Below are positions 1-10,600 of a stretch of 64,000 bases of DNA, in pieces. Source of the stretch: Lycocorax pyrrhopterus obiensis (taxonomy: Eukaryota; Chordata; Aves; Passeriformes; Paradisaeidae); assembly GCA_014706295.1 (NCBI GenBank), contig JACSVZ010000002.1:56877617-56941616 (forward strand), in the 5' to 3' direction. Under the pieces are notes generated by a model, which was given only the letters and a program-made list of their open reading frames with translations, searched no databases and was not told the origin of the DNA. Numbering within the stretch: position 1 is the first letter of the stretch; the number at the start of each line of letters is the position of its first letter. The translations under genes were made by a program, and so were the position numbers.

Positions 1-2302
1 TATGTCCACATGTGTCATTTGGAACTTTTTGTCTCTGTGAGAGTATATGACGCCCCAAGTGAAGATTTTATGTCTTAATTAAAAACTAGCAGCGCGTAAG
101 TCAGAGTCCTGGCATAAGCTTATAGTGGTTTTTTTGTGGAATTTTGTCCAGTGTTGCTTCTACATTTAAAGATTTTAGGAGTTTGCTTTGAATTGGGATC
201 ACTCTTTGATTATTTTAAAATCTCACAGAATTTTGTTCAGAAATGTGTTTGACAAAGGCCATGTTCTAGAATGAATAAGGGTAGTCTGTCCAGCTTTGAT
301 TAGATGACTTATCTTGATGCTTTTGTGCTTTTAGTTTGTGGCTCATTCTAGCTGCTTTGGGATCCTAAGGAAAGAATACTAAGCACTCTTCTCACCCACC
401 TCACAGAGGTCTTTTTAAAAGAAACTGGGGCCAGTTGAAACCTCCTGAACTCACAGTGATTGTCACCTGCTGGTAGCTGGGCGTCTGCTAGTAGGGGATT
501 GCGTATTTGAGGTTAAATTTGAGTAAACCGAGTAAAGCATGGGAGTTTTTTTGTTTGAGAGATCTTGGGTGAAATAGTATTGTTAAAAAAATTAAAAGAA
601 CTGGCAATTCTGCCATCTGCTACCATTTTTCAGGAGCAGTAAGTGGTTTCTAATAATTGAATTTCTTTCTTAACAAATGTCTCTTTAAAAAAAGAAGCTG
701 ATGATTAAAGCAAGTTGAGTGAGTCAGAGAAAATGAACTGTGCAATACCTGTAAAAATGATTTTTTTTTTAAAATTTTGGGATCTGCGTTAGATGTTAGG
801 ACTTATATGAGGACCTTTGGGGGACCTTGGAGGATAATTGTTTGTTGCTCTCTCTGTGGAAGTATTTGCTTCTAGCTTTAGATAGATCAGTCAGTGGTGA
901 AGAGGAAGTCAGCATAGGTCATGATGCAAGTAAGCATTGCAGTAGATTATAAACTCTACAGGTTTATGCTGACTGGAATGCTTGGACATGATGGCATGAG
1001 TTGGACAACTGTAAGATTGAATTCCAGGTAATCTGATTCTGCTAGAAATTTTCACTTAGATGACCTTGTAGGATCACCTTGCTTTCCGGAGACTGAGCTC
1101 ACTGGAACACTGAGTTACATGAATGAAATCTTAATCTCACTTCAGGCAGCCTGATGTTTGGAGGATACTTCACATAAACCAAGAAGTCTGTATGGGATTC
1201 TCTCCTTTTCACAAAGCACATTCAGTCACAGAGAGACAGTTAAACATAGCCATCCTCCAAGAGGCAGAGTAATAGAAAGATAATAAATTTTCTGAAAAGT
1301 GTTACTATGACAAGACATATTATTTAGTCTGAAGACGTCTGTCTGTACTCACAGCACCTGCAAGCAGTAAGAGCAAAAAGGGCATCTGTATGTTGTGGTA
1401 CAGGAATTATACAATTAATAGCTTGTATGTATGTGCATGTTTTGCATGGAAAAGATTAATTTGTCATGGTTGAGTGAATAGAATATAGTAGTTCAGGTTG
1501 CTAAATTGCAGAGTTTGGTTTGGCTTAACTTTAAAGAATTTTATCACTTCCTCTAAGAAAAATACTTCATCCTTTATTTGCTTGCAAAATGCTGTTTCTT
1601 TGTTTAAAAATATCTGCATTGGTATTGATGTCTTACTACCTGTTCTATCAGCAGTAAATTTTGATTTCCAGAGTTCAAGTTGCTATCATGTATAAACACA
1701 GTATGCTTGTGACTGTATGGAAGATATTGTGGGGACAGGTTGGAGTCTTGGGCGCACATGGTGAGCTGTGGTGTGTTAGGTTGCTCAAAGTAGTGAAGGA
1801 ATAACTGGAAAGCAAAAAGGCAGACAATTAATTGCAGCTAGGAGAAGGTGACAGTTGCAGTCAGTATAATAACAGGCTGTTAATTGAACTTTACCTGAAG
1901 TGAAAACTGGTTTGAACAGTTGTCTGGCATTTTGCTTTCCTTTACACGTTTCTCCCTGTGCCACCACCTTTCCCTCTGCTCCCTGTAAAAACCTTCAGAT
2001 CTAGTGGGATCTGATACAGGTCTGAAATGAAATGTTGCCTTGATCTCTGGTAATAATATTGGGAAGCTTTTTCAAATGCTTTGGTAAACATTTTTATTTC
2101 TCACTTAACTGTTTTTTTGATGTACAGAGGAGAAAATGGATATACTTAGAGCATACCTATGAGGCTGTGTAGGGGTTAAGTGCTATTTAAAAATTGTTTT
2201 AGTGGGGGGAAAAAGGTTTCTAATTGTAGTGAAGTATTTTTGGAATTTGCCCTGTCAGTTAGTAATATTTCACTAATTAAAGCAACCCTTTGTTTAAAAC
2301 AG
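1..2302. other. Non-coding, presumed intron
   Basis: AT-rich sequence with no sustained reading frame and no repeat I recognise. The short ORFs here (about 60-65 codons) have no domain-like composition. It is presumed to be intron or upstream DNA of the + strand C1-domain gene. Confidence 0.5.
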
Positions 2303-2347
2303 GCTCACAACAGTTCATCTGGAGAGTTGGCTTATAGACAAACTGAG
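2303..2347 (+). CDS. Candidate small coding exon upstream of the C1 exons
   Basis: A 45-nt segment lies between an AG acceptor (TTTAAAACAG) and a good donor (GAG|GTATGT). It is open in phase 0 at both ends and reads AHNSSSGELAYRQTE. Its phase matches the first C1 exon at 21112, which also starts in phase 0, so the two could be spliced without a frame break. The pyrimidine tract is weak and the peptide is not one I recognise, so this is a candidate only. Alternatives are a chance splice-like segment in an intron or an exon of a minor transcript. Confidence 0.3.
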
Positions 2348-4154
2348 GTATGTTCATTCATCAGTGATTCAACATATTTTATATGCTGATGTTTCTGAAG
2401 TAATGCTTTTAACTTGGAAGAAGGTAATCACATCTGTGCATTCCTTGTGGTTTCTCTAATGATGAAGGTTGCAGCTTATAAAAATTTTACTGCTTTACAA
2501 TCTTGTGTGTAGTGAAAATTAACAAACAAAACAAGCATATAGACTAGGCTCTCTTTGGCTGTAAGTATCAGGTTTGTTTGGCAACATTAAGGGATTATAA
2601 ATCTTTGCTGAAAAAACATGATCAAGAGGCAGTTCTCTCTTTTCCCCTTTCTCTTATGTACACTCTTGCTTGGGAGAATAGTGTGTGTTCTGACTATGGT
2701 TTGGTCGATACGGTTGTATGTGTTTGTAGAAAAGTGAGTTCTTGTTTGGAAATTGTACTTTTGCTGTAAAGGAAAGGACAGGGGCTATGTTGATGTACAG
2801 TGACAGCTGAAAAATTTTACAAGTTTTCCTGCCCTAAACTGCATTATACAAAGAAAGTCACATAATACTAAAAAGTCAACATACAGCTAACTGTACACTT
2901 GCAGGTGGTGTTTTCCCAATGCTGCAGAATCACTGCTTGCACTGCTTGCGTGGTTTTGTCAAATGGCTTGCTGCTTGTTAAGAAGTCTACTTTGCCAGAT
3001 TAAAAAATTTTGGAAGAGTAAAACCTGTGACCATGTGGCTTTTTGGGTGAAATCTGTTGAGCGATTCTGAAGACCTGCTAATACTTTAGGCTAGACTGAG
3101 ACTTGGTAGCTTTTTTCTGAAAGATTACCTCTTCTTCATTAATAGATGATCACAGACACACCTCAGGTTTTGAAAAAACAGTATTTGTGCTTTCCCTTCA
3201 CAACATGTATGAAAATACCAGTGTGCAGACCTTCCTTGTCAGCAGACCTGCAAACAAACATGTCCAGGCAATGAAGATGCTTCAGAAGTTTTAGTTGATT
3301 TCAACAGCAATATTGATACACTACATGATGTACTCTGTAATTATAAAGATGTTACAGGAATAATTGGATGTCAAAACTATCTAAGCCTTTTAAATAAGCA
3401 TTCTGTAGTCTCACATGTTTTTTATTATAAATTTCCATGAAATTTCAGATTTTGGCAAGTGTATCATGGGACTATTGCTTTTGTAAATTGCTGTGATCTA
3501 GAAAATTACTTTATTTGAAGAATCTGTTGTAGGAGTGTTTTCCCTTTTTTTTTCCTGTGGGGCAGAAGGAGTAGTAACTGCTCTGAATGAATGAATGAAA
3601 CCTTCTTAAAGTGCAAGAAAAGAAATCTAACCTATGATAAACTAGAAATTATGAAGGCTTTAAAGGAAACTTGTTTTCTGAGAAAAGGGTAAAAAAGCAG
3701 AGTACTTTTCCAGTGTGCCAATGTGAAAGTACCATTGGTGCTACAGATGTGAATGGAAACTGAAAAACCCTGATGAAGTGATACTGATGAGATTGGAGAG
3801 TATTTGATAAGAAGAGTAAGGGTTTGTGGAGCTTTGTGGTTGGTAGAAGGAAGAAGTTAGTTTTTCGAGTGGATTCTTTGGGCCTTTAAAAAGGATCATG
3901 AAAATCAAGTTAAGCATATGTCTTGGTGAGTTTTTCTTTACTTGCTATGGTAAGAGATCCTGATTTTAGTGCCAGAGAAATAACTAGGATAGTTATTTGG
4001 AAACTTAAAGTGCATGGTTTTTGGAGCCAAAAGGAAAGACCAGGTCAGTTGAGTTAAGCAACAGTTGCATTTTATATAATTGTTTTTCTTAATGTAATAG
4101 TTTAACTGTTTGTCCTTGGGTGTGTGACCAAGTTAATCAGCTACAGAGCAGGCA
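2348..4154. other. Non-coding, presumed intron
   Basis: AT-rich sequence up to the ERV target duplication. No coding frame and no recognisable repeat, apart from a short GAATGAATGAATGAA run near 3586. Confidence 0.5.
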
Positions 4155-4160
4155 CTGTAT

Positions 4161-4547
4161 TGTTGGGGTGCACTATGTGATGGTAGAGAGGCCCTGAGGG
4201 CCGGAGAGAGAGCCTCTTTCCTGGGCCCGGAGGTGACCCTGGGAGTGCATCCAGGTCACCGGGGATGGACTGAGAGAGGATTGTGGGTTTGTGGACAGTG
4301 TTGGACCTATGGGAAGTGATAATTGTAGTTTGTGGCCTTATAGGGCATTGTTTGCCTGTTACCATAATAGGTAACATCTGTGCAATACCCCAGGTGATTG
4401 GGGGACACTGTGGTGAACATCTTTCCTGTTTATATGATGTTATATCCTGTTTGTGTGCTAGTATTTAGGGAATTTTCACTGCGTAATAAACGGCTTTGCA
4501 CTTCTCCATCTTGTGTGCGAAGTCCATGCCCTTGCGTGATTACTGCA
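4161..4547 (+). repeat. 5' LTR of the ERV
   Basis: 387 bp, beginning TGTTGGGG and ending TACTGCA. The AATAAA poly(A) signal at 4485-4490 lies about 60 bp before the LTR end, placing R and U5 after it. A 61-codon frame at 4283-4468 is repeated identically in the 3' LTR, but only because the LTRs are near-identical. Confidence 0.95.
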
Positions 4548-4550
4548 AAA

Positions 4551-4568
4551 TGGTGCCCTGTGTTTGTA
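4551..4568 (+). promoter_or_regulatory. Candidate retroviral primer-binding site
   Basis: TGGTGCCC starts three bases after the 5' LTR, where a tRNA primer-binding site should sit. The TGG start matches a tRNA 3' CCA. I cannot assign the tRNA; the following bases do not match a primer I know well. Confidence 0.45.
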
Positions 4569-4746
4569 TATTATTTAAATTGTGGCGATGATTGGCTAGA
4601 TAGCCTCCGGTAGTATAAGCCTCACGGACTACAATCCACTTGGGACAGAAGTGGAAAAAGCTGGCCGGCATCTAATCCCTGATGGTTTTTTCAGGTGAGC
4701 CGTGAGTAGCCTAACGCGCACAATCCCAGACGGGATTGATTTAAAT

Positions 4747-5427
4747 ATGGGCAGTCAGACTTCCCTTGACGAACAGCAGTTTGTACTTGACTCTTTGACC
4801 TGGCTGCTGGACGCATGTGAGAAGCCTTACACCCCCCAGTCGCTTGAGCACCTTTTAGCGTGGACTGCTGCCCATTATCCTGAAGTGACCTCTGAAGATG
4901 CTTTTACTGTTGACCTTTGGGACACGGTGGGGACAGACTTATGGAATTTAGCCATCCAGGGTGACACGGCGGTGGCTGCGCTGTTGCCTCCCTGGCGGGC
5001 GGTTATGGAAGCTTTACAGGAGGAGGAAAGAGCCTTAGCAGCCCGTGAGCCTCCAGCGGCTGATCCTCCAGCGGCTGGCGCCGCCTTAGCCCCCCCGGCA
5101 GCAGTTTCGGATTCTCCCCGGGTGGGGCGGAGGGGGCCTGATACTGCGGCAGCGCCAGTGGATGCCGCGGCGGCGGTGGCGCCTCCCCCAGCGGTGGTTC
5201 ATCCCCAGACAAAGTGGGGGGATCCCAAGGTTGCAAGATCAGTGGAAACCCCTGTACCCAGCGCTGCCCCGCGGGGTTGCACGGCTTCCGCCTCGTGTCC
5301 CCTGGCGGTGGCGTGGGGGGAGCTTGAAACCGCAGGAGTGGCAGAAATTCCTCCGCCCGGCGCTGCTACTTGGGCTTGCGCCGTACTCCCTCAGACCACT
5401 GAGGAGAATGTTAGATTTGTTATTTAG
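4747..5427 (+). pseudogene. gag: ERV gag fragment (matrix-like N-terminal part)
   Basis: An open frame of 226 codons from the ATG at 4747; the frame stays open upstream to 4702 but without an ATG. It begins Met-Gly, as expected for a myristoylated retroviral matrix. The first 110 residues look helical and acidic, with a tryptophan-rich core (SLTWLLDACEKP, LLAWTAAHYPEV). Residues after about 110 are a low-complexity Ala/Pro linker. The frame stops at 5425-5427 just before the repeat tract, and there is no capsid major homology region and no CCHC nucleocapsid zinc finger. It is therefore the 5' part of gag only. Its GC content is far above that of the flanking DNA. Confidence 0.75.
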
Positions 5428-5479
5428 CCTGTAAGTAAGTTACTACTGTGTTATAGTAAATTCTATGTGAATACATTGC

Positions 5480-5855
5480 TAAGTAGTTTAAGTTAAATTA
5501 TCTACTACATGTTGTTATGTGTTAAGTACTGTTAAGGTTAAGTGCTGTTAAGTTTCAGTTCTGTTAAATGCTGTTAGGTTTAAGTGCTGTTAAGTTTAAT
5601 TTCTGTTAAGTTGAAGTGTTGTTAAGTTTAAGCAAAGTTAAGTTTAAGTGATGTTAATTTTAAGTTCTTTTAAGTTTAAGTTCTGTAAAATTTAAGCCAT
5701 AAGGTTAAGTTCTGTAAAGTTTAAGTAATGTTAAGGTTAATTCGTAAGTTTAAGTGCTGTTAAGTTTAAGCAAAGTTAAGTTTAAGTGAAGTTACTTTTA
5801 AATTCTGCTGAAGTTTAAGTTCTGTAAAGTTTAAGTGATGTTAGGGTTAAGTTCC
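5480..5855 (+). repeat. Degenerate GTTAAGTTTAAGT minisatellite inside the ERV
   Basis: A tract built from variants of GTTAAG, GTTTAAGT and TTCTGTAAAG, with more than ten GTTAAG-type units. A higher-order period is visible: a block of about 40 bp beginning near 5614 recurs near 5752, about 138 bp later. The tract lies between the gag stop and the RT fragment, where capsid, nucleocapsid, protease and early RT should be. It has no coding frame and is T/A-rich, unlike gag on its left. Confidence 0.85.
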
Positions 5856-5899
5856 GTTCACCTGGCTCTGAAAGCTGGGTAAGGGGGCTTGGCTTAGCT

Positions 5900-6560
5900 C
5901 CCGCAACCCCCCTAGGTGTCGACTGGGCTTGTTTGCATACCTAGGCTTTGGAGGCAGGTGAATATGCAATGGCTGAGCAAATTGTCGCTCCTGTTACATA
6001 CCAGCCTAATCAGCAGCCCAATTAATGCTATAACGGAGGATATGGGTGCCCTGCAGCCTGGGCTCCCATCTCCTACCATGCTTCCTTGTGACTGGCCTTT
6101 GACTGTTACCGATTTGAAAGATTGTATTTTCTCTATTCCATTGCATCCTGACGATGCTCCAAAATTTGCTTTCTCTCTGCCTAGCCTTAATGTTCAGGAG
6201 CCTCTACGATGGTTCCGTTGGACCGTCCTGCCGCAGGGTTGTAAAAACAGCCCAGCCATCTGCCAGTGGTTTGTGGCACGAGTACTGAGCCCTGTGCGTA
6301 AACAGGTGCCTGATGCTCTCATTTATCATTACATGGATGATATCCTTGTGGCAGCTCCACCCCTTGAGTTTATGCAGAAAGCCCTAGCCCTTACCACAGA
6401 AGCTGTAACAGCTGCTGGTTTGCAGGTGGCACCAGAAAAGATACAGAGAAACCCTCCTTGGCAATATTTAGGTTGGTGAATTACAGAGCAATCCATTCGG
6501 CCTCAATGAGTGAAACTTCTGACTTCTGTCAGCACATTACATGACCTGCAGAAATTGCTT
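5900..6560 (+). pseudogene. pol: ERV pol fragment: reverse transcriptase
   Basis: Within the open frame ending at 6479, residues from about 40 onward are clearly reverse transcriptase of the alpha/betaretrovirus type. They include the fingers motif DMGALQPGLPSP, the segment LTVTDLKDCIFSIPLHPDD carrying the first catalytic Asp, LPQGCKNSP, and the catalytic YMDD box near residue 141. The frame meets a TGA at 6477-6479 and a second in-frame TGA about 30 bases later, followed by thumb-like sequence to about 6590. The region before about 5990 does not match RT, so the N-terminus is missing. The enzyme is inactivated by stops, the missing N-terminus and the downstream deletion. Confidence 0.85.
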
Positions 6561-6589
6561 GGAGCTATTAACTGGGTTTGTCCCTTGCT

Positions 6590-7022
6590 GGGAACATGCT
6601 CATGCTACGCTTAAGTGCCTTTTGTTACAACAGAAAGGGGGAGTTCAGGGTTATACTCCCCAGGAGCGTTTAAACAAAGCTCTTTATGTGTTTAACTTTC
6701 TAAACCGCTTTGCTGATAACTCTGTGCCTCCCATTCTTAAGCATTTTGCACGCCATGACACCATGTCACAGGATTTGCTGCAGAGAGCCAAAGTTTTATG
6801 TTTAAAGATCCTGAAAGCCGTATAATTCTAGGGCTGGTTCCCCTCATTACATGGGGAAGAGGTTATGCTTGTGTCTCCACAGATGCTGGCCCGAGGTGGA
6901 TACTGGCAAGGAACGTCTGCCCGTTCCTGGAGAAGAGACCATCATCAGCTGAAGACGATGCAGCAGAACTGTCTCCGGAAGAGGAACCATCGTCAGCTGA
7001 AGACGATACAGCTGGATCCTGA
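6590..7022 (+). pseudogene. pol: ERV pol fragment: integrase C-terminal part
   Basis: After the RT thumb the sequence jumps to integrase C-terminal sequence. The frame 6541-6825 contains PQERLNKALYVFNFLNRF, a signature of the end of the retroviral integrase core. The frame 6798-7022 contains WGRGYACVSTDAGPRWILAR, typical of the C-terminal DNA-binding domain. Connection, RNase H, the HHCC zinc domain and the DDE catalytic core are absent, implying an internal deletion near 6590-6610. A frame change near 6800-6825 separates the two pieces. The end carries a duplicated acidic motif (PSSAEDD) and stops at 7020-7022. Confidence 0.8.
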
Positions 7023-7291
7023 GACCTTCTGACATCCTGGTCCATGTTGCCTCTGAGTGTTGGTGCTTAGGAGGTGGCCAACACTATCACCTGAGAAAGA
7101 CTGTGTTATGCTTGATGGGTGGTTGTGGGCACTGGATCTGCAGAACTTGGATCCTCCACAAGGGATCTGATCCTTTCAATGCCTTAACTTTGTCCTGATG
7201 CCTTGTCTTAGTCACCTTTGCTGCACTATCTATGACAAATGGCTGATAATGCCATAAGCAAAACTATGCTAATAAAAACAAAAGGGGGAAT
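7023..7291 (+). other. ERV leader to the 3' LTR, no env
   Basis: About 270 bp with no reading frame resembling an envelope glycoprotein. It ends in the polypurine tract AAAAGGGGGAA (about 7279-7290), which primes plus-strand synthesis in retroviruses. Confidence 0.7.
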
Positions 7292-7680
7292 TGTTGGGGT
7301 GCACTATGTGATGGTAGAGAGATAGGCCCTGAGGGCCGGAGAGAGAGCCTCTTTCCTGGGCCCGGAGGTGACCCTGGGAGTGCATCCAGGTCACCGGAGA
7401 TGGGCTGAGAGAGGATTGTGGGTTTGTGGACAGTGTTGGACCTATGGGAAGTGATAATTGTAGTTTGTGGCCTTATAGGGCATTGTTTGCCTGTTACCAT
7501 AATAGGTAACATCTGTGCAATACCCCAGGTGATTGGGGGACACTGTGGTGAACATCTTTCCTGTTTATATGATGTTATATCCTGTTTGTGTGCTAGTATT
7601 TAGGGAATTTTCACTGCGTAATAAACGGCTTTGCACTTCTCCATCTTGTGCGAAGTCCATGCCCTTGCATGATTACTGCA
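7292..7680 (+). repeat. 3' LTR of the ERV
   Basis: 389 bp, TGTTGGGG to TACTGCA, with AATAAA at 7620-7625. Compared with the 5' LTR it has an extra 4 bp after GTAGAGAG, a 2-bp deletion in CTTGTG(TG)CGAAG, and three substitutions. Confidence 0.95.
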
Positions 7681-7686
7681 CTGTAT

Positions 7687-10600
7687 AATAACTCCATAAA
7701 TGTCTGTTGTGTTTGATTTCTATTTCCACAAGAGCTTTAGGTCTTCTAGCTGAATGTGATCCTTGTACTTATGCCATTTTACATTATTCTGGTTCATTCA
7801 CATGGCAGAGGAGAGGAATTAAAGTTCCCAACCTCAGGCCAGTAGCAACAAATCTTTTCCTGGATGGGTGAGAACATAGAGTGGTCCCAGTTGGTTGCAG
7901 CCTGTACTAGTCAGTGGCCTGAATTTATGAAATTTGTCAAGATGGCTATTTTCTTGTACTCTTGCTAGAGGTTAATATTTTAAATAGCTAACTGAAAAGG
8001 TGGAGACCATTTGAACAGGCAGGGAAGGGCGTTATCCTATCTGCAGCCTGGGACTAAGGTGTCTGTGAAAATGGTTATATTAATAAGGTGGAATTAAGGT
8101 TAACTTAATTGAAATTCTTTTACATATAAAAATCTGAGGTTCAGCAGAAGTAGGTGTAATTATGATTATTAGCTTGCTATTGATGCGTTCTTTTACCATA
8201 ACATGGTTTGCTTTGCTGCTAAATTTTTCTTACATTTGCTTTCTCAAATAGAAGTAAAGGTTGAACCTGACATGGCAAGTTCTTTCCCTTTCTGTATGGC
8301 AAAGTGTGAGTGCATCTTGTGCTCGGCATGTCTGCCAAAGCCTGAACAGCCTACTTTCCATAGTACTGATTCAGGTACCAGAGTGTGAAGGATGGTTAGA
8401 GCTGGAAGCAGTGTGCGGGTTGGAAGAGGAGCCTTATTTTGCTCTTTGTCACAGTGAGCAGTGTGACTGTTGCCATCAGGCTAACGCTGATTCCTTCTTA
8501 GCATTTTTAAAAATATTTGTGCATCACGAAAGTGTTGTTGTAATATGAATGATAGTTTTAACCAGGAAGTTTTGACACTAGTGCTTGCTGGTCTTTGTTT
8601 GTTTGGGATTTTTTTGTGTGTCATTCATGTTCTTCAGTAAAAATACAAACCTACCTAGTATCTGTACTATCTCAAAATTTCCTCTGATTTGTTTAGGTGG
8701 TAAGTGTGGGTTCTGTATGTTATCTGTGGTTAGTAGCAGTAAGGGAATATGATCGAGACTTTGATCCCATATACTGTTTTAACATGAAACAATTGTGTTC
8801 AGAGTGGTTGGTACCACCAATCTTGTAATATCAAAAATAAAAAAATAGAAGGTGTGCAAAGTCTACAGTTGCAAGTAGAGAGTTTTTCATCAGCTTGTGT
8901 TTTCAAAGAACACACAGGAACACCAGGAAAATACAAAATAAATGACTAACCACGAGTTGTCTGCTGTCCAATGAAAATAGTGAATTTGCATCCTGTAGCA
9001 GGATTGTTGAGTAAAGATTTCTGATTTTTGGAGTGGCCCTTATCCTATAAAACATTTTGTAAAAGTTTGTGTAATACTAGTTAGGTTCTGTCTCCTGAAA
9101 ATGGTTGATTATAACTTGATGGAAAAAAAATTGTCAAAGCTTCAGTAAAATAGTAGGAAAAAGTGAAACTAGATGTTATGAAAGAAATTAAGCTTTACCC
9201 GAAAGTGGACAATGAAGATTGTAATTTTCCACATGAGGTTCTCTCCTGCTTCTTAAATTACTGAGTACAAAATTTTGTAAGCCAAAATTATTGAGTCCTC
9301 AGGTTTAATGAAATGCAAAAAATGTTTCTATTTTAAGTTATTATATAAAATATGTTGGTTTTGATTACTGTTTGGAACAGTCGTAACTACATTAAGTAAG
9401 ATAAATTTATAAAAAGAGGAAATAGATAAGGACATAAATCCAGGCATACACACAGAGTGTTGTTTTCAATATGAGTTACTATCATTAGTGCAGATGGTAA
9501 TCTGTATGGGATTGCTTGTTTAACTAGAGCTGTTTACACACTGAAACAGGAGTGTTTGGAATACCATTGTTTCTGACGTAGAGGAATAAATTGAAGTACC
9601 TGCTTTGGTGTGGAGAACATAGGTGTTGAGTGAAAATGTTTTGGCCTCAGATGCTGGTCTCCAGTCTGTTCCTTGCTTAGTGTAACTCCAGCCTTTGAAA
9701 GTACAACAGCCAGGTAGACTTCATGCAGTCATTAATACTGTCTTTGTCAGTAGGTCCTATGAGCCATGCTGATAGCCTGGGTTAAAATAAAGTAGGTAAG
9801 TAAGAATATGTATGGGGAGAGGAGGAAAATGAACTGAGATTGCCATTTCTTCATCCTGCTGAATACCTTTAATGAGGTCTTCATGCAGATTTGGAAAGCT
9901 TGTTATCTTCTGCTTTTTGAAGATGTAATAACCTGACTGATGTCCTCCCTGATAAATGCACGTTCAGTGTTCATACTTCCTTAGTACAGCACCTGCTGAA
10001 TGCACACATATATGCAGTGTGCAACTGTCAGCTTCCTTACCTCTGTGTACTTCTATCCTGGATGCTGATTTTTTTCTGGAGGATAGCAGGTAGAAAAGAT
10101 ATATCTGAAAGATATCATTTCTGTGCTGCATACATTACTCGCTTGAAGTGCTAAATTGAATATATATTCGTGTAGCACACTTGCCTCAAGCAGGATTGTC
10201 AGGGTAGGAGAGAAAACTCAAGCTGTGAGCCTATATGAAATGAGTAAAAATATTCACTGCATTAGTATTAGTAATATTTCTTCTATTTCTTAGTAACTGA
10301 TTTAGTGATACCTTCATTCCTCTCAGCTATTTTTTTCTGGCCAGTGTTCTGACAGTCAGCTGCTTCTGTCTGTGCTTTTTCTAGCCCAGGTCTGACCTCT
10401 TCTTTTGCTTTCTCTGCTTTCTTTGCAGAATTTGGTAAATTTCCTGGTTGTTCGTTGTTAGATTGTTCCTAGTTGTTTCCTTGGTAGATTTCCTGATTGG
10501 GTTTTTTTGTGATTTTGTTTTTAAATTATTGTTTTGTTTGTTTTTAATATCTGGTTCTTACCACATCGGAAATTGCTACAAGAGAACTCTTGATAACTCT

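Larger units (their letters stand above)
4155..7686 (+). mobile_element. Young, internally deleted endogenous retrovirus with both LTRs
   Basis: A complete two-LTR provirus structure in + orientation. The 6-bp target duplication CTGTAT is exact at 4155-4160 and 7681-7686. LTRs are 4161-4547 and 7292-7680, with 2744 bp between them. A 6-bp duplication together with a betaretrovirus-like Gag and Pol is typical of the ERVK/ERV2 group. By my reading the LTRs differ at three bases plus a 4-bp and a 2-bp indel, so the insertion is recent. The interior holds a gag 5' part, a degenerate minisatellite, an RT fragment with stops, an integrase C-terminal fragment and no env. It cannot be autonomous and was probably mobilised by a related intact provirus. 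A candidate primer-binding site starts at 4551 (TGGTGCCC), and a purine tract (AAAAGGGGGAA) precedes the 3' LTR. Confidence 0.95.

Noticed and set aside
4283..4468. 61-codon frame repeated exactly at 7418-7603
   Set aside because: Identity comes from the two ERV LTRs, not from a duplicated gene.
7023..7291. Possible env remnant in the ERV
   Set aside because: No frame with envelope-like features; only leader and purine tract seen.
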